From Thermococcus onnurineus NA1 (lineage in GTDB: Archaea > Methanobacteriota_B > Thermococci > Thermococcales > Thermococcaceae): a DNA stretch of 64,000 bases. Within the stretch, counting starts at the first letter, position 1. Each line of letters opens with the position of its first letter. The notes under the pieces were generated by a model, which searched no databases, was not told where the DNA came from, and saw nothing but the letters and a program-made list of their open reading frames with translations. The position numbers and the translations under genes are program-made. Location of the stretch: the NCBI RefSeq assembly GCF_000018365.1, contig NC_011529.1, positions 496,001 to 560,000 of the forward strand, written 5' to 3'. Shown in pieces: positions 50,088-59,061 of this stretch.

Positions 50088-51614
50088 ATGGAAGAAGTGC
50101 CGCTGATACAGATGAAGAACATTGTGAAGGTTTACTCTGATGGTACGAAGGCTCTGAAGGGTGTTGACTTTTCCGTTAAAAAGGGCGAGATTCATGGTCT
50201 GTTAGGTGAGAACGGAGCAGGTAAGACCACCCTCATGAAGATTCTCTCCGGCATGATAAAGCCCACGGAGGGTAAAATTTACATAAACGGTGAGGAAGTT
50301 CACTTTAAGAGCCCTGCAGATGCCTTGGAAAAGGGCATTGGTATCGTCCACCAGCACTTCACGCTTGTTGAGGTGTTTAACGCTCTTGAGAACATAATCC
50401 TCGGGATGGAGGGGCACAGTTTATTCTCGAAGATAGATGTGGTAAAGGCCACGGAAAAGCTCCAGAAGCTGATGGACGAGCTGAACTTCCAGGTTCCCCT
50501 TGATATTCCGGTTGAGAAGCTGCCCGTCGGTGTCCAGCAGAGGATTGAAATCCTCAAGATGCTCTTCAGGGATGTCGACATACTTATCCTCGACGAGCCG
50601 ACGGCTGTTCTAACGCCGATAGAGGTCAAAGAGCTGTTCAGGGTTCTCAACCTGCTGAAGAGCCAGGGTAAGACGATAATCTTCATCAGCCACAAGCTCA
50701 AGGAGGTCATCGAGATAACTGACCGCGTTACCGTCCTCAGGAAGGGCGAGCTCATAGGAACCATAGACACCAAGGACGCAACGCCCCAGATACTAGCCAA
50801 GATGATGGTTGGAAGGGAGGTCGTTCTCAGGGTGGAGAAGCCCCCCAAAGAGCCGGGAGCGCCTATTCTTAAGGTTGAGAACCTCTGGGTTAAGGGCGAC
50901 AGAGGTGAGGACGCCGTTAAGGGCCTCTCCTTTGAGGTTCACGCCGGCGAAATATTCGGTATAGCCGGCGTTGAGGGCAACGGTCAGACCGAGCTTATAG
51001 AGGCTATAACTGGTCTCAGAAAGGTTGAGAGAGGAAAGATCATTCTAAACGGTAAGGACATCACAGACAGGCCACCGAGAGAGCTCTACGACCTCGGGCT
51101 GGCCCATATTCCAGAGGACAGAATAAACATGGGTCTCATCGTTGACATGAGCGTCGCCGAGAACTCGATCCTCGGCCTTCAGTGGAGGGAGAAATTCAAG
51201 GGACCGCTCAACTCGATAAGGTGGAACGCCGTCAGGGAGCACGCTAAAAAACTCGTTGAGCAGTTCGATGTAGTCGTTCCGGGTATAAACGCTCCAGCAA
51301 AGAGCCTGAGCGGTGGAAACCAGCAGAAGCTCATCGTTGCCAGAGAGGTAAGCAAGGAGCCTGTCTTGATAGTCGCATCCCAGCCCACAAGGGGTGTTGA
51401 CGTTGCCTCCACTGAGTACATTAGGAACTACCTCGTCAAGCTCAGGAACGAGAACAAGGCCGTTCTGCTCGTTTCCGCCGACCTTGATGAGGTAACCCAG
51501 CTGAGCGACAGGATGGCCGTCATGTATGAGGGAGAGTTCATGGGCATCGTGAAGCCCGAGGAGGTCACAGAGGAAGAGATTGGAATGATGATGGGAGGGA
51601 TCAGACGTGAATGA
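50088..51614 (+). CDS. Nucleoside ABC transporter ATP-binding protein (two ATPase domains)
   Basis: 508 residues, NupA/RbsA-type fused double ATPase. Domain 1 has GLLGENGAGKTTLMKIL, VGVQQRIEILKMLFRD (non-standard signature) and ILDEPTAVLTPIE. Domain 2 has GIAGVEGNGQTELIEAITG (Walker A without the Lys-Thr pair), SGGNQQKLIVAREVS (signature) and VASQPTRGVDVAS. As in RbsA-like proteins the second P-loop is degenerate, so one site probably hydrolyses ATP. GGGGGTGTCGCC precedes ATG 50088, 46 bases after the lipoprotein stop. Confidence 0.93.
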   Translation: MEEVPLIQMKNIVKVYSDGTKALKGVDFSVKKGEIHGLLGENGAGKTTLMKILSGMIKPTEGKIYINGEEVHFKSPADALEKGIGIVHQHFTLVEVFNALENIILGMEGHSLFSKIDVVKATEKLQKLMDELNFQVPLDIPVEKLPVGVQQRIEILKMLFRDVDILILDEPTAVLTPIEVKELFRVLNLLKSQGKTIIFISHKLKEVIEITDRVTVLRKGELIGTIDTKDATPQILAKMMVGREVVLRVEKPPKEPGAPILKVENLWVKGDRGEDAVKGLSFEVHAGEIFGIAGVEGNGQTELIEAITGLRKVERGKIILNGKDITDRPPRELYDLGLAHIPEDRINMGLIVDMSVAENSILGLQWREKFKGPLNSIRWNAVREHAKKLVEQFDVVVPGINAPAKSLSGGNQQKLIVAREVSKEPVLIVASQPTRGVDVASTEYIRNYLVKLRNENKAVLLVSADLDEVTQLSDRMAVMYEGEFMGIVKPEEVTEEEIGMMMGGIRRE

Positions 51615-52641
51615 AAAAGTGAAGGGCTTCCTCAAGCCGCTCGCGGAGAGCCTGCTGGCGGTGTTCATTGGATTCTTCCTAGGTGCGATAATCCTCCTCG
51701 CGTTCGGTTACAGCCCCTTTGAGGCCTATTATTGGCTCCTGAGGGGTTCTCTCGGTTCCACATCAGGAATAGCCTCCACACTTAGCTATGCCACTCCGAT
51801 CATGCTCACCGCCCTGACATTCGCAATAAGCGCTAGGACAGGAATCTTTAACATCGGTGCCGAGGGTTCTGTTTACTTCGGGGCAATAGCTGCGATAATA
51901 TTCACCAACATCTACGGCAACGTCCTCTTTGGGCTCCTCATGGGCATGCTGGTTGGGGCGATGTGGGGCCTTCCAGCAGCTTTCCTCAAGGTCTTCCGCG
52001 GTGTTCACGAAGTTATCTCAACTATCATGCTCAACTGGATAGCCTGGTATGCCGTCCTCTACCTCGTCACCGGCCCATATGCCAACCCCAGCGACCCTAA
52101 CAAGACCATTCTCGTCCCGGAAAGCGCAAGACTTCCGCTCCTCGGCGGCTCAAATCTGTCAGTGGGGTTCATACTTGCCATCGTAGCTTCCATCATCGTT
52201 TACTACATCCTCTGGCACACTGAGCTGGGCTTCGGCATGAGGGCCAGCGGCATGAATCCGAAGGGTGCAGAGTACGGGGGAATCGATCCAAAGAAAGCGA
52301 TAATATGGTCATTTGTCATAGGCGGATTTGCGAGTGGTCTTGCTGGCGCCGTTGAGGTCATGGGAAGACCTCCAACTTATGCCATAAGCCAGGGAATGGC
52401 CAACATCAACGGCTATGGTTTCGACGGAATAGGTGTTGCCCTCGTCGGAAGAAATCACCCACTAGGCATAATCTTCGCGGCAATGTTCTTTGGCATGCTC
52501 CGTGCCGGAACAACAATGATGCAGATTGGAGCAGGGGTTCCGCTCGAGATTATCTACGTCATTCAGGGTATAATCGTCGTTGCCGTCGCGATTCCTGGTC
52601 TGATTGACATATTCAAGAACTTGAGGAGGGTGAGGGCATGA
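51607..52641 (+). CDS. Nucleoside ABC transporter permease 1
   Basis: 344 residues and about nine helices of the BPD_transp_2 family: LLAVFIGFFLGAIILLAF, NIGAEGSVYFGAIAAIIF, VISTIMLNWIAWYAVLYL, GMRASGMNPKGAEYGGI, GFDGIGVALVGRNHPLGIIFAAMFFG. The EAEG-like NIGAEGS loop and GVHEVISTIMLN are conserved in nucleoside permeases. GTG 51607 overlaps the ATPase stop and has GGGAGGGA upstream. Confidence 0.92.
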   Translation: MNEKVKGFLKPLAESLLAVFIGFFLGAIILLAFGYSPFEAYYWLLRGSLGSTSGIASTLSYATPIMLTALTFAISARTGIFNIGAEGSVYFGAIAAIIFTNIYGNVLFGLLMGMLVGAMWGLPAAFLKVFRGVHEVISTIMLNWIAWYAVLYLVTGPYANPSDPNKTILVPESARLPLLGGSNLSVGFILAIVASIIVYYILWHTELGFGMRASGMNPKGAEYGGIDPKKAIIWSFVIGGFASGLAGAVEVMGRPPTYAISQGMANINGYGFDGIGVALVGRNHPLGIIFAAMFFGMLRAGTTMMQIGAGVPLEIIYVIQGIIVVAVAIPGLIDIFKNLRRVRA

Positions 52642-53534
52642 GCCTCGGATCATCAATCGTCCCAATCCTAGTGACCTCACTGATGGCCATGGTGCCCATA
52701 GTCCTTACGAGCGTTGGTGCGGTTGTCAGCGAGCGCGCTGGAATAGTCAACATCGGCTACGAGGGAATCATAATGATAAGTGCCTTCTTCGGCGCTATTG
52801 CGGCAGAAGTCAGTGGAAGCTGGTTCATCGGCCTTCTTGGAGGAGCCTTCGTCGGCGCCCTTCTCGGAATGCTCCACGGCTTCATCACGGTCTACCTCAA
52901 GGGAGACCACATCATCCCGGGTATTGGTATAAACCTCCTCGCCATGGGTCTCGTCCCCTTCGGTATCGTGGCCTACTGGGGAACGGCAGGTCAGCACCAG
53001 GTTCCAGACACCGTCAGGGTTCCCAACTGGAACACCACCTACGGGAACATCAGTCCCATGATAATAGTGACCCTTGTCATAACTTTCGTCACCTACTGGG
53101 TGCTCTTCAAAACGCCGCTTGGGCTGAGGATAAGGGCCATGGGTGAGAACCCAGAGGCGGCAGATGCCATAGGCCTGAACGTTGAGAAGTACCGCTTCTG
53201 GGCGGCAGTGTACGGTGCCGCACTGGCGGGTCTCGCTGGAGCATACATCAGTATAGACTGGGTCGGAGCGGTCACCAAGAACGTTGCAGCTGGAAGGGGT
53301 TTCATAGCGCTCGCCAACATGGTGTTCAGCGGCTGGAACCCGCTAATGGCTCTGGTCGGAGGATTCCTCTTCGGATTCTTTGACACGCTGGCAATATGGG
53401 TCCAGTCCAGCCAGGTCGTTCCGTGGCAGTTCGTCCAGATGCTGCCCTACGTGATGACCATCATCATTGTGGCTGGAATAATAGGAAAGGTCCGCCCGCC
53501 CAAGTGGGACGGCAGGCCCTACAAGAGGGAGTGA
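52638..53534 (+). CDS. Nucleoside ABC transporter permease 2
   Basis: 298 residues, BPD_transp_2 family. SVGAVVSERAGIVNIGYEGIIMISAFFGA, GDHIIPGIGINLLAMGLVP, TPLGLRIRAMGENPEAADAIGLNVEKYR, AGLAGAYISIDWVGAVTKNVAAGRGFIALANMVFSGWNP; the NIGYEG and RAxGENPxAAxxxGI segments are typical of NupC/NupQ-like subunits. It starts ATGA-overlapping with permease 1, so the two are translated together and form the membrane heterodimer. Confidence 0.93.
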   Translation: MSLGSSIVPILVTSLMAMVPIVLTSVGAVVSERAGIVNIGYEGIIMISAFFGAIAAEVSGSWFIGLLGGAFVGALLGMLHGFITVYLKGDHIIPGIGINLLAMGLVPFGIVAYWGTAGQHQVPDTVRVPNWNTTYGNISPMIIVTLVITFVTYWVLFKTPLGLRIRAMGENPEAADAIGLNVEKYRFWAAVYGAALAGLAGAYISIDWVGAVTKNVAAGRGFIALANMVFSGWNPLMALVGGFLFGFFDTLAIWVQSSQVVPWQFVQMLPYVMTIIIVAGIIGKVRPPKWDGRPYKRE

Positions 53535-53583
53535 CCCTCTTCTCATTTTCTCTTTCCCGACAAAGTTGGGAGAAAGGAAAGGC

Positions 53584-54567
53584 TCACTTCTTGAGGATTA
53601 CTCCAAGAGCGGTTCCTAAGACAAGACCAACAATGATGGAAACGACGACATACCGTGTGACGTCTGTCCTAGCCTCGGCTAGTTTTTCAGGGGGCTTTTC
53701 TCCGAGCGCCTTGATCACCGCGGCGCTGTTCTCTATAAGCACCTCTGTATAGGGCCTGTCCTTCCAGAAGACCGTTATCTCGGCCAGGGACTTCCCGCTC
53801 TTTACAGCTAACTCCTTAGCTGCCTCCTTCAGCTGGTCAGGGCTTTCCTTTCCATAAACTATGAGGTCGGTTTTCTCGGCGGTGGAGACGAGCTCGTCAA
53901 CTCCAAGTGCTGGGACTTCTTCTTCTGGCTTTATTGAGGCAACTGCCTTTATGCCAAGCCACTCAATGGCGTACTGGTTGGAGGGCATCTGTATGACAGC
54001 AGTCCTATTTTCCATCACAAGGGCCTTATAAGCCTCGACGATGATCCCAACGCGTTCTCTGAAGCTCTTGAACTCCTTTCTGTATAGCTCGGCATTGTAC
54101 GGGTCGGTCTTCTCGAGGGCCTTCTCGGTTGCTTGAGCTATTGCCATCGCATTGTGGGGATCGAGCCATATACCGTGTGAGTTGTCCTTGCTGTTGTACC
54201 AGTACTCGCTTAGATACCGGAAGCCTTCAGCTTTGTAGTCGTCTATGAAGAGCACCTCACTAGTTATCGTTCCTTCCTCTTTCAGCTCGGCGATTTTCTT
54301 TTCCACGGGTAAATGGCCCCCGGTAGTCACTATGACGTCTGCCTGGCGCAGGAGCTCGATTTGGCTTGCTGTCAGCTGGTACTCGTGCGGATCTGCGCCG
54401 AGAGGGATTATGTAAACAACCTCCACAGAATCCCCGAAGGCATCTTGAACTATCGCTGCCAAAGGTGCTATACTCGTCACCACGAGGGGCTTTTCTCCAG
54501 CCCCACTGGTGAGTGGAATGAATGATCCGATTAAAAGCAACACTATGAGTAGAGTTCTCGTCCTCAT
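53584..54567 (-). CDS. ZnuA-like metal-binding protein with C-terminal anchor
   Basis: 327 residues. Signal TLLIVLLLIGSFIPLTSGAG; cluster A-I binding fold with IIPLGADPHEYQLTASQIELLRQADVIVTTGGHLPVE (His ligand in DPHEY), NSHGIWLDPHNAMAIAQ (second His) and NQYAIEWLGIKAV. The metal is likely zinc or manganese. Unusually, the C terminus carries a membrane helix (RYVVVSIIVGLVLGTALGVIL) followed by KK, so it is anchored at its C terminus rather than by a lipid. GGTGGCC precedes ATG 54567, and CCTTTAAAG near 54600 is the TATA box. No permease or ATPase adjoins it here. Confidence 0.88.
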   Translation of the reverse strand: MRTRTLLIVLLLIGSFIPLTSGAGEKPLVVTSIAPLAAIVQDAFGDSVEVVYIIPLGADPHEYQLTASQIELLRQADVIVTTGGHLPVEKKIAELKEEGTITSEVLFIDDYKAEGFRYLSEYWYNSKDNSHGIWLDPHNAMAIAQATEKALEKTDPYNAELYRKEFKSFRERVGIIVEAYKALVMENRTAVIQMPSNQYAIEWLGIKAVASIKPEEEVPALGVDELVSTAEKTDLIVYGKESPDQLKEAAKELAVKSGKSLAEITVFWKDRPYTEVLIENSAAVIKALGEKPPEKLAEARTDVTRYVVVSIIVGLVLGTALGVILKK

Positions 54568-54658
54568 TTTCGGCCACCCTAACAGAATTCAACGATTAAC
54601 TTTAAAGGTTGTCGGAAAGTTTTATAAGTTTCCGCCCGCACTACCACTTGGTGTCGTC

Positions 54659-56449
54659 ATGAAGAGATTAGCGGCGTTAATAATCATGCTGTTGTTCCTG
54701 AGTAGTGCTGTCCCAGTAAGCGCTTACAATGTCAGCTCCAAGGTTTCGGTAACCATAAGCCCCAACTCGGAGCTTCTTTCAGTGGTCTATTATCTGGCTT
54801 TTGGAAGAAACGATACCTTCGTCATAGATAGAGAGGACTACCTCAGTGATGTTGATTCTTACTTTGGCCCATATAGAAATCATCCTGTCGTCAAGATGCT
54901 CAGGGAGCATTTGGAGAACGCTACGACAATCCCAGACAGGGACATGAGGCTCTACTACCTCGAGGCATATCTTTTGATGTGCACGGAGCCGCCAGAGCTG
55001 GAACCTCTGGTTCTTGTGAATGATGAGTGGTTCTTTAGATTCCTGAGCGCTCTTCGGGATTTTGCAGAGAAAACGGACTTTATGGAATTTTACAAAACCA
55101 GTCAGAGGTATTATCAGGAAGACCTTAATACCTACATCACTGCTCTAGAACTTTTACCTCCCGATGAGTTTATGGGGCAATACGTTAGCATTTCAAACGT
55201 GCGCTTTGAGTTTCTGCATCCCTACCTCGTTGCCGTCCATGGCCACAGCTTCAACCCGATAATCAACGGCACACAGATATACGGCGCTGGCGGAATGATT
55301 CCCCTGGTGAGGCGCGACCCACAGAGGACTGAGTGGACATACAAGACAGCCCGCGACACAATGTTTGGTCTGCCGCTCAACAGGGACTACATTAAGAACA
55401 AGAGACTGGGCGAGCTCATCTATCTCGGCTTCGTCTACCACGAGCTTGGCCATGACATCACGACCGAGGAACTGAACTGGAACTATGGTCTTACCTACGA
55501 CCTCAGATACCTCGAGGATACGATAGAGGGGGATATGCCTTACCTTGCGACATATGACATCCACTTCTGGTGGGACACGATGATGGTGTACGAGGGCTTC
55601 GCCGACGGGTGGATGGACTTTTCACTGAAGAGTGTTGATCCCGCCTATGTGGAGCTGGCGATGTGGATGCAGAGGGCATGGGGAGAGTTCTGGATAGAAG
55701 ACATGGTTGAAATCTACGAGAAGTACACTCTGATAAGCGTTCAGGAAGGGAGGTCGCTGGGTGACTACATTGTTGACATGATGAACGAGCTGGAGGACAG
55801 GGTTTCGCCCGAGAAAGCGGGAGAGTTATACCAAAAGCGCGTTCCAGTGACACCCCTCAGGGCCCTTGACAGGGGAGCCGTTGCTGGAAAGGTCATCGTA
55901 GTTTACGGCACCCAGAATCCAGACCCGAATGGAACCGAATATGACAGGGAGACGGCTGAGATTGTTGCGAATTACCTTGAGACCTTCTACTCCCAGTGGC
56001 CAGACGGCGTCGAGGTGATCATTAAGGCCGACGTTAACGTTACCGACGAAGAACTGCGGGAGAACCTTATCCTCATTGGTGGCCCCCTTGCCAACAAGAT
56101 TGTTGCCGAACTCCAGGACGACTTTCCGTTGCGCTTTGTGAAATACGGAGACGAGTGGGTTTTGGAAAGGTCGGAGCACTGGGACTGGGAGATTGCCTCC
56201 TTCATACTCCAAGAGAACGATGCCTATCCAGTCCTTGAGGGGTGGAACGCCAACTACTTCAACGCATCGGTGATAATGGCCATCAGGAACCCGCTCAACC
56301 CTGAAAACTACATTGTATGGATAGCTGGAGCAGATCGCTACGGCACGAGACTTTACAAGAATCCAACCTACTACCTCAGCAGCTACGAAATCTTCAATGG
56401 AAAAGAGATAGAGATGGGATTCTACGTTCAGCCGCTCGCGTCTTCCTGA
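54659..56449 (+). CDS. Secreted HELGH metalloprotease-like protein
   Basis: 596 residues. Signal RLAALIIMLLFLSSAVPVSA. The centre has LIYLGFVYHELGHDITTEEL, a HExxH-type zinc motif, and VYEGFADGWMDFSL with a likely third ligand Glu; this resembles the DUF4932 family of putative metalloproteases. From about residue 400 (GKVIVVYGTQNPDPNGTEYDRETAEIVANYLE, ENLILIGGPLANKIVAEL, NYIVWIAGADRYGTRL) comes an alpha/beta domain like those in archaeal surface proteins. There is no anchor. TTTTATAAG at 54619-54627 is the TATA box and GGTGTCGTC precedes the start. Divergent from the ZnuA-like gene. Confidence 0.85.
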   Translation: MKRLAALIIMLLFLSSAVPVSAYNVSSKVSVTISPNSELLSVVYYLAFGRNDTFVIDREDYLSDVDSYFGPYRNHPVVKMLREHLENATTIPDRDMRLYYLEAYLLMCTEPPELEPLVLVNDEWFFRFLSALRDFAEKTDFMEFYKTSQRYYQEDLNTYITALELLPPDEFMGQYVSISNVRFEFLHPYLVAVHGHSFNPIINGTQIYGAGGMIPLVRRDPQRTEWTYKTARDTMFGLPLNRDYIKNKRLGELIYLGFVYHELGHDITTEELNWNYGLTYDLRYLEDTIEGDMPYLATYDIHFWWDTMMVYEGFADGWMDFSLKSVDPAYVELAMWMQRAWGEFWIEDMVEIYEKYTLISVQEGRSLGDYIVDMMNELEDRVSPEKAGELYQKRVPVTPLRALDRGAVAGKVIVVYGTQNPDPNGTEYDRETAEIVANYLETFYSQWPDGVEVIIKADVNVTDEELRENLILIGGPLANKIVAELQDDFPLRFVKYGDEWVLERSEHWDWEIASFILQENDAYPVLEGWNANYFNASVIMAIRNPLNPENYIVWIAGADRYGTRLYKNPTYYLSSYEIFNGKEIEMGFYVQPLASS

Positions 56450-56763
56450 TTGGGGCTGGTCTCTTCCGCTTTCTGCCCTTCCTTTCCGTTTCCGTTGCTT
56501 TTTATGTGCGGCTTGCCGATGGCTATGGTAAATCCCTTGAAGCTGTCATCCTTCCTGTTGAACTCCATGGCTAGTGGAAGGCCATGGTCGTCGTTGAAGA
56601 CTATTCTCACTATCCTCGCCCGCGAGTGATCGTTCAGGTAGTCCTCTTTCAGCCGCTCGTAGTTGTCTATGGCCTCGTTGATGCTCTCACTGTGCATGTC
56701 GTAGATTTCCCTGGCATAGACGCTGTGGCTCTTGATTTCCTCGACAGTCTTCTTCCGGTCCAA
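56428..56763 (-). CDS. Small charged cytoplasmic protein
   Basis: 111 residues. MDRKKTVEEIKSHSVYAREI, NEAIDNYERLKEDYLND and ARIVRIVFNDDHGLPLAMEFNRKDDSFKGFTIAIG suggest a helical N-terminal half and a beta C-terminal half with a disordered tail. TTG 56763 is the likely start; GGGTGTGG lies upstream and no ATG is available. It follows the phosphoribosyltransferase gene after 12 bases and ends overlapping the protease gene by 22 bases. I do not recognise a family. Confidence 0.65.
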   Translation of the reverse strand: MDRKKTVEEIKSHSVYAREIYDMHSESINEAIDNYERLKEDYLNDHSRARIVRIVFNDDHGLPLAMEFNRKDDSFKGFTIAIGKPHIKSNGNGKEGQKAEETSPNQEDASG

Positions 56764-56775
56764 GCTACCACACCC

Positions 56776-57423
56776 TCAGGCTTTGCGCCAGGCTCCGTCG
56801 CGGAACTTAAAAACCTTCCTGCGCTCGGCCATTCTGAGGGCTTCCTCAAGTCTGCCTTTTGGAACCTCAATGCCGTGGAGCTCCTTGAAGAGCTCGATGA
56901 TTTCATCGGTGGTTAAGGACTCCCTCTCCTCGAAAAGGTTGTTAACGAGGTTTATCATATCCTCCACGAAGTTCCAGGGGAAGATTATCCAGGCCCAGTC
57001 GATCTCCTCGCCGTAGTAGTCTGGGTTGAAGCGGGAGCCTCTTATCGTAAGCAGTGTTGCTGCCCTAACCTCTGCCGGATTCTGGCTCTCCACGTAATTC
57101 TTCGCCAGGGTTAAGCTCTCTCCAGTGTCACTGATGTCGTCCACGATAAGAACATTCTTTCCGCTCATGTCGTAGTTGCTGCCGTACTTGAGTCTTGCCT
57201 TTCCGTCCGGAGTGGCTGTAACGCCCCAGTGCTCCACCTTGAGGCTGACGAGATCCTTAACGCCGAGGTAATCGCAGTAAAGCCTTGCCGCAATCCAGCC
57301 GCCTCTGGCAAGACCAACTATAACGTCCGGTCTCCAGCCGTCTTCAAGAACCTTCCATGCGCCCTCCTTTGCCCACTTTTCTATATCGTCCCAAGAAGCG
57401 AGATAAGCCGGAAACTTCTTCAT
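56776..57423 (-). CDS. Phosphoribosyltransferase
   Basis: 215 residues. VIVGLARGGWIAARLYCDYLG and the PRPP motif VLIVDDISDTGESLTLAKNYV mark a type I PRTase of the xanthine/hypoxanthine group. DWAWIIFPWNFVEDMINL is the hood region, common in archaeal Gpt-like proteins. The C-terminal part (TTDEIIELFKELHGIEV, RLEEALRMAERRKVFKFRDG) looks like a winged helix, an addition absent from the classic enzymes. Salvages a purine base to its nucleotide; the base is undetermined. GCTTAAATATAACC at 57447-57460 is the TATA box, and ACGCT/AGCGT (57467-57477) flanks it. No clear ribosome binding site. Confidence 0.88.
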   Translation of the reverse strand: MKKFPAYLASWDDIEKWAKEGAWKVLEDGWRPDVIVGLARGGWIAARLYCDYLGVKDLVSLKVEHWGVTATPDGKARLKYGSNYDMSGKNVLIVDDISDTGESLTLAKNYVESQNPAEVRAATLLTIRGSRFNPDYYGEEIDWAWIIFPWNFVEDMINLVNNLFEERESLTTDEIIELFKELHGIEVPKGRLEEALRMAERRKVFKFRDGAWRKA

Positions 57424-57514
57424 TGGATTTCCCTTAACGGAGCAAAGGAAAGGTTATATTTAAGCCTTACGCTCAGCGTTTTGACTGGAAGGTGGCAAAA
57501 AGAGGCAGAAAAAA

Positions 57515-58945
57515 TCAAACACTAATCCTCTTCCATATTGTTCCTTGTGGCGTGTCCTCAAGCTGTATGCCCAGAGCCTTGAGCTCGTCTCTGATTTTAT
57601 CCGCCAGAGTGAAGTTGCGCTGCTTCCTGAGCTCCGCCCTTACTGAGACAAGGAGCTCTATGAGTGCCTCCTCATCACCGGCTTTCTGCTCCTTGAAGTA
57701 GTCCTCGAAGAGACCGAAGACCTCGCTTACTATCTTGAAGAACTCCAGCGCCTTCCTGAGAACGCTTTCCTTGGGCTTTTCGACCTTCGTGAGGTAGCGG
57801 TTAACCGCGTTGGAGACCTCAAAGACGGCCTTGAGGGCCTCGGCCGTGTTGAAGTCGTCGTCCATGGCATCGTAGAACTTCTTTCTTGCTTCCCTGACGG
57901 TCTCGTAGAGCTCGAACTCCTCTTCGTCCCATCTGAATGCAACATCGGCCTTCTCCATCGCCACGCGGATGTTTTCGAGGGTGTTGTAGAGCCTCTCAAG
58001 GTTGTTCTTGGCGTGCTGGATGCCCTCCTCTGTGTAGTCGAGCGGCGAGCGGTAGTGCTTCTGGAGGACAAAGAAGCGTATGACCTCCGGGCTGTACTTC
58101 TGGAGGAGCTCCCTTATCGTCACGAAGTTACCGAGGCTCTTACTCATCTTTTCTCCGGAAACCATCACGAAGCCTGTATGGAGCCAGTACCTGACCCACT
58201 CATGGCCGGTGCACGCCTCGCTCTGGGCAATTTCGTTCTCGTGGTGCGGAAAGATGAGGTCGTTCCCGCCACCATGGATGTCAAAGCTCTCGCCGAGATA
58301 CTTTGTGCTCATCGTGGAGCACTCGATGTGCCAGCCGGGCCTGCCTTCGCCCCAGGGGCTTTCCCATTTAGGTTCTCCGGGCTTGGCCTTCTTCCAGAGG
58401 GCGAAGTCTTCAGGATTCTTCTTGCCTTCGCCAGGCTCAACCCTCGCCCCCTTAACTAGCTCTTCAAGCTTTATTCCGCTCAGCTTACCATAGTCCTTGA
58501 ACTTCCTGACCTCGAAGTATACCCCATCGTTCCCCTCGTAGGCGTAGCCCTTTTCCTGGAGCTTTCTCACGAAGTCTATAATGTCCTGAATGTGCTCCGT
58601 AACGCGCGGATAGATATCGGCCGGTTTGACCTTCAAAGCTTTCATATCCTCGAGGAAGTAGCGAAGGAACTTCTCAGCGAGCTCCTTAGGGTCTTCGCCG
58701 GTCTCGTTGGCGCGCCTGATAATCTTGTCGTCTATGTCAGTGAAGTTCATGACCATGAGAACGGTATAACCTCTGTGCTCGAGGTAGCGCCTGATGACGT
58801 CGAAGGCTATGTAGGTTCTGGCGTGACCGAGGTGGGTGTAATCGTAAACCGTGGGACCGCAGACGTACATCCTGACCTCCCCTTCTCTCAGGGGCCTGAA
58901 CTCCTCCTTCTGCTTCGTCAAGGTGTTGTACACTCTAATGGCCAT
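57515..58945 (-). CDS. cysS: Cysteinyl-tRNA synthetase
   Basis: 476 residues. MYVCGPTVYDYTHLGHARTY (zinc Cys and HIGH equivalent), WHIECSTMS (zinc Cys), FPHHENEIAQSEA (zinc His/Glu) and VSGEKMSKSLGNFVTI (KMSKS) are all present. The DALR-type helical anticodon domain follows from about residue 330, and the C terminus (LADKIRDELKALGIQLEDTPQGTIWK) is typical. GGTGGTGAGAAAG precedes ATG 58945. Presence of CysRS shows direct charging of tRNA-Cys rather than the SepRS route of methanogens. Confidence 0.97.
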   Translation of the reverse strand: MAIRVYNTLTKQKEEFRPLREGEVRMYVCGPTVYDYTHLGHARTYIAFDVIRRYLEHRGYTVLMVMNFTDIDDKIIRRANETGEDPKELAEKFLRYFLEDMKALKVKPADIYPRVTEHIQDIIDFVRKLQEKGYAYEGNDGVYFEVRKFKDYGKLSGIKLEELVKGARVEPGEGKKNPEDFALWKKAKPGEPKWESPWGEGRPGWHIECSTMSTKYLGESFDIHGGGNDLIFPHHENEIAQSEACTGHEWVRYWLHTGFVMVSGEKMSKSLGNFVTIRELLQKYSPEVIRFFVLQKHYRSPLDYTEEGIQHAKNNLERLYNTLENIRVAMEKADVAFRWDEEEFELYETVREARKKFYDAMDDDFNTAEALKAVFEVSNAVNRYLTKVEKPKESVLRKALEFFKIVSEVFGLFEDYFKEQKAGDEEALIELLVSVRAELRKQRNFTLADKIRDELKALGIQLEDTPQGTIWKRISV

Positions 58946-58953
58946 CTTTCTCA

Positions 58954-59002
58954 CCACCGGGTGAACTTTGCCGAGGCGTTTTATTAGGTTATCGCCCGGT
59001 GG
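58954..59002. repeat. Inverted repeat between cysS and the FKBP gene
   Basis: CCACCGGG (58954-58961) and CCCGGTGG (58995-59002) are perfect complements 33 bases apart. The left arm overlaps the cysS ribosome binding site; the right arm lies just before AAGCTTAAAAACC, the FKBP TATA box. The cysS TATA box (CTAATAAAACG) is in between. Confidence 0.45.
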
Positions 59003-59061
59003 GAAAGCTTAAAAACCAACTCCCTTAATCGGGGTAGGAGCACGAAAAGGAGGTAATGCTC